A DNA stretch of 64,000 nt, from the NCBI GenBank assembly GCA_003222245.1, contig QHVH01000017.1, positions 17,168 to 81,167 of the forward strand, written 5' to 3'. This DNA comes from Blastocatellia bacterium AA13. GTDB taxonomy: Bacteria > Acidobacteriota > Blastocatellia > UBA7656. The notes under the pieces are model-generated. The model did not search any database and had not been told where the DNA came from. It worked only from the letters and a program-made list of their open reading frames with translations. The number at the start of each line of letters is the position of its first letter. Positions within the stretch are counted from its first letter, which is position 1. Positions 17,172-25,789 of this stretch are shown here, in pieces. The position numbers and the translations under genes are program-made.

Positions 17172-18170
17172 CTACGGCTTTTCGTAGTCGAGCACTATCC
17201 ACTGAATGCTGAGGCCTGCGCTGCCGGCCCGTTTCTGCCACTGAGCGATAGAGGATCTCGCTTCTTCCGTCCTTTCGAACTTGCCGGCGCGAACGCGGTA
17301 CCATCGCCCTTTGTGAGGCAGGTCGACGCCGATCACATAAGCCGGTACTCCCGCCTTTATGAGTTTTTCGGTGTAGGCAGTCGCCGCGGCTTCATTTGGA
17401 AAAGAGGCCGCCTGAAGAGTAACGAGCTTGACGCCGGGCGCCGGCTCATCCTTTGGGCCTTGCTCCACAACCGGTTTTTCTACCGTAGCCGGCGGCTGAT
17501 TCGTAGCTACGGTAGAGGACGGAGGCTGCGTGGTTTCGGTTTGCGGCTTTGCGTTTTCGTTTGATTTCGCGGCCAGCGCCTTCAATTGTTCCGGTGTCCT
17601 TTGCGTGTTCGCATTCGCGGGTCCGCTCTTCCAGCGGACGAAATACAAGTAGCCGGCGGCGCCGAACGCGAGTATCGAGATCACTACAAGCGAGGCGCGG
17701 ATGATAGGCCATATCTCGCGCTTCTCTTCTCCGACGACGAGAGTCCACTGGTGCTCTTCATCGGAATCATCTTGCGTGATCGCATCCAAGGTTGGAAACG
17801 GCGTTCTCTGCGAAGGCGCCGCAATCTGAGGTTCGGGGAAATGGGACGGCGGCTCGCCTTGAATGCGCGCGTCGCCGAAGATCTGATCGTCGATTGTCGG
17901 CGTCTCGACCGCAATCTCCCTCTGCCCGTTCTCAGGAAACGATGATTGCAAAGGCGCCTGTATTAAGACTGGAGGGGGTCGCTCGGGCGCCGTTATTCCT
18001 CGGTGACTGAGCGTGCCGCTGGTCCTCTGAACCGGCCTTATGGTATCGATGATGGATCTGCATTCCGGACAGAGTTGAGTTGTAAGAGAAGAGGTGGAGT
18101 TCTCGAGCACATACTCGTTCTTGCACAAGGAACAAACCAGTTTTGAAATTTCCAATTGCAACGAATACAC
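17172..18170 (-). CDS. Zinc-ribbon, transmembrane, SPOR-domain protein
   Basis: A 332-residue protein with three recognisable parts. An N-terminal zinc ribbon has CSLC at about 13-16 and CPEC at 34-37. A single membrane span lies near residues 155-175 (IRASLVVISILAFGAAGYLYF). A C-terminal SPOR domain (about 248-328) has LVTLQAASFPNEAAATAYTE and the GRWYRVRAGKF core. SPOR domains bind peptidoglycan stripped of stem peptides, which amidases generate; the next gene is an amidase, so the two are functionally matched. The start is GTG at 18170; a nearby TTG is an alternative. It heads the three-gene operon. Confidence 0.82.
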   Translation of the reverse strand: MYSLQLEISKLVCSLCKNEYVLENSTSSLTTQLCPECRSIIDTIRPVQRTSGTLSHRGITAPERPPPVLIQAPLQSSFPENGQREIAVETPTIDDQIFGDARIQGEPPSHFPEPQIAAPSQRTPFPTLDAITQDDSDEEHQWTLVVGEEKREIWPIIRASLVVISILAFGAAGYLYFVRWKSGPANANTQRTPEQLKALAAKSNENAKPQTETTQPPSSTVATNQPPATVEKPVVEQGPKDEPAPGVKLVTLQAASFPNEAAATAYTEKLIKAGVPAYVIGVDLPHKGRWYRVRAGKFERTEEARSSIAQWQKRAGSAGLSIQWIVLDYEKP

Positions 18171-18449
18171 CCTCGCGGAAAACCAGCGGCTCGAGAGCGG
18201 CGCTCGTGCCGCGCTTGAAATCCCGAGCGACGAGACGCCGAACAGGATAGTCGGGCCTGCTGAATAGTTCAGTTTATAACGGGCAGTGAATGAATTGAGG
18301 GCAGACTAGCAAACGGCTGTTTTATAACACACGAAATAGCCTTATTCAAGGGTATCTATTACGTGATAAGGGGAGCTTAGGAGACTTAAATCACGACTAG
18401 GATAGCTCAAAGAATTCCTTCTGTGAATCCTTTTGTTTCAGATAGGCAA

Positions 18450-18797
18450 TCAGCCAAGCGAGTCGATGTAGGTCGTGATCTCGTCGAGGTCTTCGGTGTC
18501 GAGATTGATGAACTCAACTCCGAGGCCCTGGCCCTTTTTTGCATAGACCACCCGGGAAACCGCTATGACACGATGACGGTTCGGAAGCTCGAAGCGCACA
18601 ACCATTCGCGCTCCCGCTCGAATCTGCTCTTCGGTGTTTATGAACAATCCGCCCGTGCTTATGTTCGCGAGGTTTCTTCTTACGCGGCCAGGACCGCTGC
18701 TGGCATTGGTGAGCTCGTACTCTACGGTTGCAGTGATGGGCGCGCGCTCGAATCGACGGCGCTCGAGCTGCGCGGAAGTTCTCATTGCCATTCCCAT
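18450..18797 (-). CDS. PilZ-domain protein
   Basis: A 115-residue single PilZ domain, a c-di-GMP receptor fold. The two binding motifs are visible: RRRFER near the N-terminus (RxxxR box) and NISTGGLFI (D/NxSxxG box). Three ATGs occur at 18797, 18791 and 18785; AAGGGG precedes them and gives the best spacing (7 bases) to the one at 18791. It lies 280 bp upstream of the SPOR operon on the same strand and near two HD-GYP proteins across the kinase gene, fitting a c-di-GMP signalling neighbourhood. Downstream target unknown. Confidence 0.88.
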   Translation of the reverse strand: MGMAMRTSAQLERRRFERAPITATVEYELTNASSGPGRVRRNLANISTGGLFINTEEQIRAGARMVVRFELPNRHRVIAVSRVVYAKKGQGLGVEFINLDTEDLDEITTYIDSLG

Positions 18798-19438
18798 TCC
18801 CCTTGTGAGTTTCGTCTCTCTATCTTTCTTTGATTGCAGGAGTCGTCGAGAGGGGCGCGAACCCGGTAGGGCTTCAGCAGGCGAATTAAAGCCGGGTCAA
18901 TCGCCGAGTAACTCTTACATAGGTCAATCATCATTGACAAGGCCCTTGTGCTTCGGGGTCGAAAATGCTGTGTGACGTACAATACGAGGCTTGCGGCTAC
19001 CCAAAAAGGTATGATGGCCTCGGTTACAAAGAGCCACCGATCTGCCGGCTCTATCGATGATGGAGCTCGATTTCATCGTGCTCTTTGTCTCGATTTAATC
19101 AGACTATGAGCATCGCGTAGACACTCAACGAGTCCGGACCATTTCTTTCGAGTTCCGGCATTGACTCTGTAAAACGGACTCGTCAGTTGCAAGGGTGCAA
19201 TCCCAAACGTGCGGCCCGGATCGGCCCTGGAAGTACCGCGGACGACAGCCGGTTGTGGAGTGAAAGCATCCGTTATATGGCGCCGCTCAAAATATGGCGC
19301 CGCTCAAAATTTCGCTCTCATTGACCGTGTTTGGGCCATATGTGAGAATGTGAGAGTCGTTCACGGGCTGACCTTCAGCGTTGAGCCGCCCCTGCCTTTC
19401 GAAGCGGAAGTCCCGGTCGGAATTTTACGGAGTCACAG
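18798..19438. other. Divergent promoter region with a tandem duplication
   Basis: About 640 bp between the PilZ gene (minus) and the kinase gene (plus). No protein-like frame. An exact 17-bp direct repeat, ATATGGCGCCGCTCAAA, occurs twice head-to-tail at 19275-19291 and 19292-19308, about 130 bp before the kinase start. Confidence 0.6.
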
Positions 19439-21589
19439 ATGGGCAACAGACAGATTGGCAACTATCGCCTTATTGACTATGTCGGCAGCGGAGGATTCGG
19501 CTCCGTATTCAAGGCCGAGGACATTAGCAATCCAGGCAGAATCGTAGCCGTCAAGGAACTTCACAAGAAGCATACACGCAGCACCTCCATCAAGCAGCGA
19601 TTCTTTCAAGAGGCCGTGGCAATGGCCCGGCTCGATCATCCGAACCTTCCGCGCCTTTATACCTTTGGCGAAGACAACGGATCTTATTACCTCGTGATGG
19701 AGTTCGTATCAGGCAGACTTCTGAGCGAAGAGATCGTCGAATCCGGAAGGATAGCGCCGGATCGCGCCGTATCAATCATCATTCAGGTTCTTGAAGCCAT
19801 AAGCTACGCCCATAAGAACGGCATAATACATCGCGACCTCAAGCCCGAAAATATCATCATCACTCAAGACAGCGAATCTCTCAGCGTCAAGGTATTCGAC
19901 TTCGGCATCTCCAAGATGATCGGAGGCGAGAACCTCACGCTGACCGGTGAAGGATTTGGCACCCCTGCTTATATGTCGCCTGAGAGAATCATCGGCAGCC
20001 CGAATATCGACTTGCGCACCGATATATATTCGGCCGGCATTATTCTCTGCGAGATGCTCACAGGGAAAGCTCCTTTCGGATCCAATGCGACCGATCCCGC
20101 GGTGTTCTGGTCGGAGATGCGATCCCAGCACGAGCTGGCTCCTCTGCCCTTGCTCACGCCGTTTGGCGTCGGCGCTGATCTGGAAGCCGTCATAAAGAAA
20201 GCGGCCGCCAAGAAAACTGACGATCGTTACTCGACCGCGGATGAAATGCTGGAAGAACTCCGGGGCGGCAAGCCCAGCGCAAATCTTCTGCTGGTGAGTC
20301 AACCCGGTCTCGCCGACGTCTACGTCGACAACATTCTTCGAGGAACGACCGATCCTATGACGGGACGAATCTCAATCCCGGCGATTACCGGCGGAATTCA
20401 TAATATTAAAGTTTCAAAGCAGGGGTTTACTTCCTACAAGATCGATTTGTCACTCGATCAGCACCGAGAAACAGAGTTGCAGGTACAGCTCGCCGCCCGG
20501 CCGACCGTGGCCATACCGTCGCGAATAGAAGAGACGGCTCCAGTCGATGCGGTTACCAAGAAGACTCCCGGCGGCGAGCAATTGAAGACGGCGGTCCTGG
20601 TCATCGACAGCTTGCCCGTCGGAAGCAGCGTCACCGTAGGCGCGGACGCCGTAGCCGTTGTCAATGCCGAAGGGCATGCCACGGTAATGCTGCCCGAAGG
20701 CTCTCACGATATCGAAGTAATGAGCCCGTCAGGCGCAATAAGAAAAGAGCGCATCACCGTAGGAATAAACGAGGTCGGCGCGACGAAGACTATTTCGCTG
20801 CCGTTCATCGTCGATCGCCGGCCGAGACCGAACAACCTCACAACCTACACTTCTCAGACCAAGGCAAAGAAGCGAGCAGCCCTGAGCGCGGCCGTCGTTC
20901 TTGTCCTTGCCTTGTCGGCGGCGGGATATTTCATCATTAGAGCGCCGGGTCGCCATGCGGTCGCGACCACGTCTCCCGAACAAGTTTCGCCGGATCAAGG
21001 CGCCGTTCCCGATCTTAAAATGTCGGCGCCTCCCAATGAGAACTCCTCGACTCAACCTGAGCAAACACCAGCCAAAGACAAGAATTCGAACTCTCGCGCA
21101 TCGTCCAATCAAGAAGAAAAACCGCTGAAGGCGGATTCCAAGAACAACGAGGCGACGGCGACCAATTCGAAACCTGAAGAGAAGCCGCCTGTTGTTCCGC
21201 AGCCTCCATCCAGGCCTACCGAGCAGTCCGCTCAACAACCCGAGCCGGAACCCGGGGCGCGGGAGGGTTGCGTGGCCGTTTTGGTCCAGGATCAGGGAGG
21301 TCAGCCGATCAGAAGAATCCGAGTAGTCATTGTCGAAGGGCCGGGTACTTCCTCGTCGAACGTAACCGAGGGCCGAACCGGAATGAATGGGAGATTTCAT
21401 ACCTGCGGGCTTACGCCTGGAAGGACGCTGCGGGTAACCGTTCTAGGTCCCGCCGGAGGCTTACTTGGAAGCAAGCAGTCCGTAGTTCCCAAAGGCAGAG
21501 AATTGATCGTGATTCAAGCGGCAGGCCGGTTTGACAACGAGAGCGGCCAGGGGATGGATCGACGCCGCTCTCCCTGGAAGCGGCCTTGA
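19439..21589 (+). CDS. Membrane Ser/Thr protein kinase with PEGA and Ig-like domains
   Basis: A 716-residue Hanks-type kinase. The catalytic domain (about 8-265) has a glycine loop GSGGFGSV (16-23), Lys39, HRDLKPEN (Asp133) and DFG (154-156), followed by a GTPAYMSPE activation segment; all key residues are present. PEGA-type repeats follow (about 285-345 and 385-450), then a membrane span (about 480-500), a Pro/Glu/Ser-rich linker and a C-terminal beta domain (about 610-700) like those of carboxypeptidase-regulatory folds. ATG at 19439 has GGAG upstream. Probably senses the envelope and phosphorylates cytoplasmic targets; the FHA and PilZ proteins in the window are possible partners but nothing shows it. 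Confidence 0.92.
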   Translation: MGNRQIGNYRLIDYVGSGGFGSVFKAEDISNPGRIVAVKELHKKHTRSTSIKQRFFQEAVAMARLDHPNLPRLYTFGEDNGSYYLVMEFVSGRLLSEEIVESGRIAPDRAVSIIIQVLEAISYAHKNGIIHRDLKPENIIITQDSESLSVKVFDFGISKMIGGENLTLTGEGFGTPAYMSPERIIGSPNIDLRTDIYSAGIILCEMLTGKAPFGSNATDPAVFWSEMRSQHELAPLPLLTPFGVGADLEAVIKKAAAKKTDDRYSTADEMLEELRGGKPSANLLLVSQPGLADVYVDNILRGTTDPMTGRISIPAITGGIHNIKVSKQGFTSYKIDLSLDQHRETELQVQLAARPTVAIPSRIEETAPVDAVTKKTPGGEQLKTAVLVIDSLPVGSSVTVGADAVAVVNAEGHATVMLPEGSHDIEVMSPSGAIRKERITVGINEVGATKTISLPFIVDRRPRPNNLTTYTSQTKAKKRAALSAAVVLVLALSAAGYFIIRAPGRHAVATTSPEQVSPDQGAVPDLKMSAPPNENSSTQPEQTPAKDKNSNSRASSNQEEKPLKADSKNNEATATNSKPEEKPPVVPQPPSRPTEQSAQQPEPEPGAREGCVAVLVQDQGGQPIRRIRVVIVEGPGTSSSNVTEGRTGMNGRFHTCGLTPGRTLRVTVLGPAGGLLGSKQSVVPKGRELIVIQAAGRFDNESGQGMDRRRSPWKRP

Positions 21590-21605
21590 GAGCCGGCTTC
21601 AGCTT

Positions 21606-24044
21606 CTACATCACTCGATAGGAACCTACATCCGCGCGCTTTGCGGACTCGGCGTTCATTATCGCTTTTCGTTTTGCTTTGTCCGCATACATCGCGCGAT
21701 CGGCGGCCAGCAGCAACTCGTCGAGAGTTTCTCCATCCGTGCCGAAGGTGCCCCACCCGACGCTCAGGCCCACGCTTACCGTGGAATCGATGATCCTGAA
21801 GTCGTACTTGTCTACTTCCTTTTGAATGCGGTGAATCAACTCGTTCACTTCATCGGAACCCACCTGAAGGATTGCGACAAATTCATCCCCGGCATATCGG
21901 CTTATGAAATCCGAAGAGCGAATATGCGTCGACAACACCCGCGCCAGTTCTTTCAATAGCGCGTCTCCACGCTGATGGCCGAGGCGGTCGTTGACGGCTT
22001 TGAATCCATCCAGATCCATCATCACGACTGAGAAACTGTCGCTGTGCCGGCGCGCCCGGTCCGCTTCTTCTTCAAACCGGTGTCTGAGAGCTCTCGCGTT
22101 TGGAAGCCCGGTGAGAGGCTCGGTAAGGGCGCTCGCCTCAGTTCTCTGGTGGTGAACCGCGTTCGCGATGGCGTCCGAAGCTAGCTTTGCAACGGCTTCG
22201 ACCAGCCTCAGATGATCGGGGTCGTATTCCTGCAAGTCGACGGAGTAGAGGGCCAGAGCTCCGAGCACCTCGCCGTCTTTCAGAAGCGGCACAACCATCG
22301 CGGTCTTGTATTGCTCTTCCAATTCAACCTTGAGCGCGTCGAAATCGAGCCTTGGATCGCAGTTGTACATCGGGTGCCGATTGGCGGCGACCCAGCCGGT
22401 TATGCCCGCGCCCGACGACATTCGATGGCCCTTCAACCGTTCGTTGTTGCGGCCGCTGACGTGCGCGGCTTCCAAGTCGTCCGAATCGGGTTTGAGCAGA
22501 TATAGAACACAGGTCGTATAGCTGACGATGTCCGCGAGTCTGGACGAGAACACGGCGAACGTGTCTCTCAAATCAAGGCTGGTGACAATCGTCTGGGCGA
22601 TCTCATAGAGCGTCAGCACCTCGCGATGCGCGCTGCGGATGCGTTCAAAAGCCAATTGGCCGGTATCTACCGGGCGGTCCTTCAGGAGTTTGTTCTCTTC
22701 AACTCTGCCTTCGGCGGATTGGCGATCCACTCGCTGGCGCCGAATCTCGGATTCGAATTCGTGCAGGTGTTCCATGAAAACGCGAATTACGTCCGGATCA
22801 AAGAAGGCGCCGCTGCCGTCCCTCAATAAGGCGATCGCTTCTTCGCGGCTCATCGCCTTGCGATACTGACGATCCTCCCTCACGGCGTCGAAGCAATCCG
22901 AGACAGTCAGAATCCGAGCGGTGATGGGTATCTGATCGCCTTTCAAGCCGTCAGGATACCCGCGACCATCCCATCGTTCGTGATGATGTCGAACAACCGG
23001 AACTACAGGATAAGGAAATCCCACGCGCTCCAGAATCTCCGCTCCGACGATGGTATGGACCTTCATCTTATCGAATTCAGCCGGCGTGAGAGCGCCCGGC
23101 TTATTGAGAATGTAGTCGGGAACCGCGAGCTTTCCGATGTCATGCAATAAAGCGCCTGCGCGCAAGGCTTCGATCTCCGAGTCGGCCAGCCCGAACAAGC
23201 GCGCGAGGCCCGTGGCATAGATCTGGACCCTTCGAACATGTTCGTGCGTGACCTCGTCTTTCGCGTCGATAGCAATGGCGAGAGCTTCGATCGTTCGCAG
23301 GTGAAGCTCGGCCATTTGCTCCGCGTGCTGTATCGAAGCCTCGACCTTTTCGAGATAGACCTTATAGGTTAGATAGGTCGTCGCAAGAATCGGAACCGTA
23401 ATGATAAAGGCGTAGAACTGAATGACCGATATGAGCTTTACAACTACGCAAGCGGCCAGCGCTCCCGCGAAATAGGACAACGAAGCCCAGAGAAATGAAT
23501 CAGCCCACATCTTGAACGGGTTCTGCGAGAGGCGCAGCGAGTTCACCGCGCTCACAAGCCCGGTGTTCAAGAGATACTGAAGCAGCGCCAGCGACCCTCC
23601 GGCGAGAATCAACTGCCCGAGATCATGCGATAGCTTTGTGAGGTCTCCGAATAGGAAAGTCGCGGTGCTTCCCGAAAGGAATATCGACAGGCTCATCACC
23701 GCTATGTTGAACGGCACTACCCGCTTTTTATTCTTATAGTGAAGAGAGCAAATGGCTGCGTCGACGCCGGCGAGCACGACCGAGGGATGGATTCCGTAAA
23801 GAAGAATGGAGATGAAAAGAAATGTGTCGGAAACAGTTACCGTACCGGAAATCTTGGGAATTTTAATATCAGTTCGCGAGATGACCAGAATAGTGACTGC
23901 GCTCAAGAGCAGCCACTCGACTCGCGGCCGGGTTGCAACGACCTGCAGGAGCGAATATACGAAGGTGCCAAGACCCGCCGCGGAAACGATCAACATAAAA
24001 AAGCGGGTCAGGACAGGCTCGGGCTTGGATGGACTTCGCTCCAT
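21606..24044 (-). CDS. Membrane HD-GYP / GAF / GGDEF signalling protein
   Basis: An 812-residue c-di-GMP enzyme combining breakdown and synthesis domains. The N-terminal ~220 residues form a multi-span membrane sensor. An HD-GYP phosphodiesterase follows, with HEHVRRV, LLHDIGKL, HHERWDGRGYPDGLKG all intact. Then come a GAF domain and a C-terminal GGDEF domain whose signature reads AGDEF, a variant found in active cyclases. The open frame extends to a TTG at 24122, but the ATG at 24044 has a perfect AGGAGG site and is chosen. Net activity (making or degrading c-di-GMP) cannot be told from sequence. Paralogous to the next gene upstream, 243 bp away. Confidence 0.93.
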   Translation of the reverse strand: MERSPSKPEPVLTRFFMLIVSAAGLGTFVYSLLQVVATRPRVEWLLLSAVTILVISRTDIKIPKISGTVTVSDTFLFISILLYGIHPSVVLAGVDAAICSLHYKNKKRVVPFNIAVMSLSIFLSGSTATFLFGDLTKLSHDLGQLILAGGSLALLQYLLNTGLVSAVNSLRLSQNPFKMWADSFLWASLSYFAGALAACVVVKLISVIQFYAFIITVPILATTYLTYKVYLEKVEASIQHAEQMAELHLRTIEALAIAIDAKDEVTHEHVRRVQIYATGLARLFGLADSEIEALRAGALLHDIGKLAVPDYILNKPGALTPAEFDKMKVHTIVGAEILERVGFPYPVVPVVRHHHERWDGRGYPDGLKGDQIPITARILTVSDCFDAVREDRQYRKAMSREEAIALLRDGSGAFFDPDVIRVFMEHLHEFESEIRRQRVDRQSAEGRVEENKLLKDRPVDTGQLAFERIRSAHREVLTLYEIAQTIVTSLDLRDTFAVFSSRLADIVSYTTCVLYLLKPDSDDLEAAHVSGRNNERLKGHRMSSGAGITGWVAANRHPMYNCDPRLDFDALKVELEEQYKTAMVVPLLKDGEVLGALALYSVDLQEYDPDHLRLVEAVAKLASDAIANAVHHQRTEASALTEPLTGLPNARALRHRFEEEADRARRHSDSFSVVMMDLDGFKAVNDRLGHQRGDALLKELARVLSTHIRSSDFISRYAGDEFVAILQVGSDEVNELIHRIQKEVDKYDFRIIDSTVSVGLSVGWGTFGTDGETLDELLLAADRAMYADKAKRKAIMNAESAKRADVGSYRVM

Positions 24045-24287
24045 TCTCCTCCTGGAATTCAACTGCTTGAACGCTCGATTGAGCTGGATTGAAACACACG
24101 GGCTCGCCAGCCTCTTTTTCAATTAATTGCAATACTTATTCCATGAAGAGTCTCACCGAGAACGCGCCGTAAGAGTACTAGATCATAAATCGTGGCGCTA
24201 ATTACATACGGTCAATCGATCAAATCTTTACCAATTCGATGACCGAATTCAGTCAGTTTGCCGCTATTACCTCCCGCTTCTCTTTTT

Positions 24288-25691
24288 TCAGGCCGCCTGG
24301 AAACTCCGTATCTGGCTGATTATTTCGGTCCGCAGTTCGGCCACTATAACGGCTTCCGACTGGGCTTTCAGAGCTTCGTCATCGGCCGACCCGACTATGG
24401 CCAGGAACTTGTCGAGCAGCATCGGGTCGAACATCTTGCCGGAATTCTCGTGCATGACCGAAAGCGCGTTTTCCCGCGTCAACCGCGATCGGTATGGACG
24501 GTCGGTCGTAAGCGCGTCGTAGCAGTCCACTATTGCAAGTATTCTCCCGGGCAACGGTATCTGATCACCTTTCAGACGACCGGGATAACCGCACCCGTCG
24601 AATCGCTCGTGGTGATGACGGATAATGTCGGCGACGGGATATGGAAAATTGATTGCCTGGACCATCGCGGCTCCGACTTTTACATGCTGTTTGACCAGAT
24701 CATATTCTTCTGAGCTCAGGCTGCCCGGTTTTTCGAGTATCTGATGAGGAACTACTATATTGCCGACATCGTGAAGCAGCGCGGCAACTCTGAGCGCTTT
24801 CAGTTCTTCGTCAGAACAGCCCGCCACGCGTCCAAATTCAAGCGCCAGGGCGTCGACCCTTCTCAGGTTCATGCTCACGGACGAGGTCATAGCGCCTATC
24901 GATGCGGCGAGCGTTTCGATTACGTTGTAGTTGAGTTTCTCGATACTCTCGACACGTTCGTTCGCGAGCTCCACTTTTGCAAAGTAAGTTCTATAGAAAG
25001 CAAAAGCAAAGGCCATCACCGCGATAACGACGGGAACCACAAAAAAACCGATACGGCCAACCAGCAGGGTTGCGGTAAAAGCGGCGGCTCCGCCGGCTAT
25101 GTAGCTTATCGACGACCAGAGAAAGTTCTCGCGCCAGAGCTTGAGCAGCCCTATTCGCTTTGAGACCGCGATGTGTCCGGCGACCAGAATTGTAGAAACA
25201 ATGAAGTAGATAAATGTGAAGAGCGCTATAGCGCCAAGCTGTTCCAACGACGCGAGCGCGACTCCCGATCCAGCTTGTCCGACTTGTCCAAAGAGAGGAA
25301 AGGCAAATCGCGTGGATGCCGCGGCAGCCGCCATGGATACCGCGCAAACGGCCACGTTGTAGAAGTACTTGCCCGGGCTTTTAGTCAGACGGAGCGATGT
25401 CACGGCTCCATCCACGACGGCGGCTATTACCGCGGCGCTCGGGCCGAATAAAGCCGCGCACGTGAATGTCACCACGTCTCCGAGCACTATATCGGCTTTC
25501 ACCCCGGGTATCTTTATCGTGCTCACGGGTGCGATCAAGAGGGCCAGCGCAGCCATGACGAGCCACGCATGCTCGTTGATCACCAGACGATGTGCGGCGG
25601 CAATGGCTATCGCCGCCGCTCCTGCCGCTACCACCACTATAGTGAGCATTGCGACAGCAGGTATTCTTCTCTGTTCTTCCCTTGTGTTCAT
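24288..25691 (-). CDS. Membrane HD-GYP domain protein, possibly degenerate
   Basis: A 467-residue protein with the same arrangement as the start of its downstream paralogue: a multi-span membrane domain (about 1-230), then an HD-GYP domain. The GYP part is intact (HHHERFDGCGYPGRLKGDQIP). However, the HxxRV histidine is replaced by Asn (SMNLRRV) and HDIGK reads HDVGN, losing the lysine. Such changes may abolish phosphodiesterase activity and leave a binding or regulatory role. It lacks the GAF and GGDEF domains. ATG at 25691 has a GGGAGA site. The pair looks like a duplication followed by divergence. Confidence 0.88.
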   Translation of the reverse strand: MNTREEQRRIPAVAMLTIVVVAAGAAAIAIAAAHRLVINEHAWLVMAALALLIAPVSTIKIPGVKADIVLGDVVTFTCAALFGPSAAVIAAVVDGAVTSLRLTKSPGKYFYNVAVCAVSMAAAAASTRFAFPLFGQVGQAGSGVALASLEQLGAIALFTFIYFIVSTILVAGHIAVSKRIGLLKLWRENFLWSSISYIAGGAAAFTATLLVGRIGFFVVPVVIAVMAFAFAFYRTYFAKVELANERVESIEKLNYNVIETLAASIGAMTSSVSMNLRRVDALALEFGRVAGCSDEELKALRVAALLHDVGNIVVPHQILEKPGSLSSEEYDLVKQHVKVGAAMVQAINFPYPVADIIRHHHERFDGCGYPGRLKGDQIPLPGRILAIVDCYDALTTDRPYRSRLTRENALSVMHENSGKMFDPMLLDKFLAIVGSADDEALKAQSEAVIVAELRTEIISQIRSFQAA

Positions 25692-25789
25692 TCCGTTCTC
25701 TCCCGCGCCTGTTGATTCCGGCGCTTTTGATCATTTACTCCATTCACATCGGTCTCTGCAAAATGGGGCGGCTGGAATACAACCGCCGG

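Noticed and set aside
19190..19260. Cobalamin-riboswitch-like stretch (GGTGCAATCCC and GC-rich stem)
   Set aside because: The other conserved boxes are missing, and the gene downstream is a protein kinase with no B12 link.
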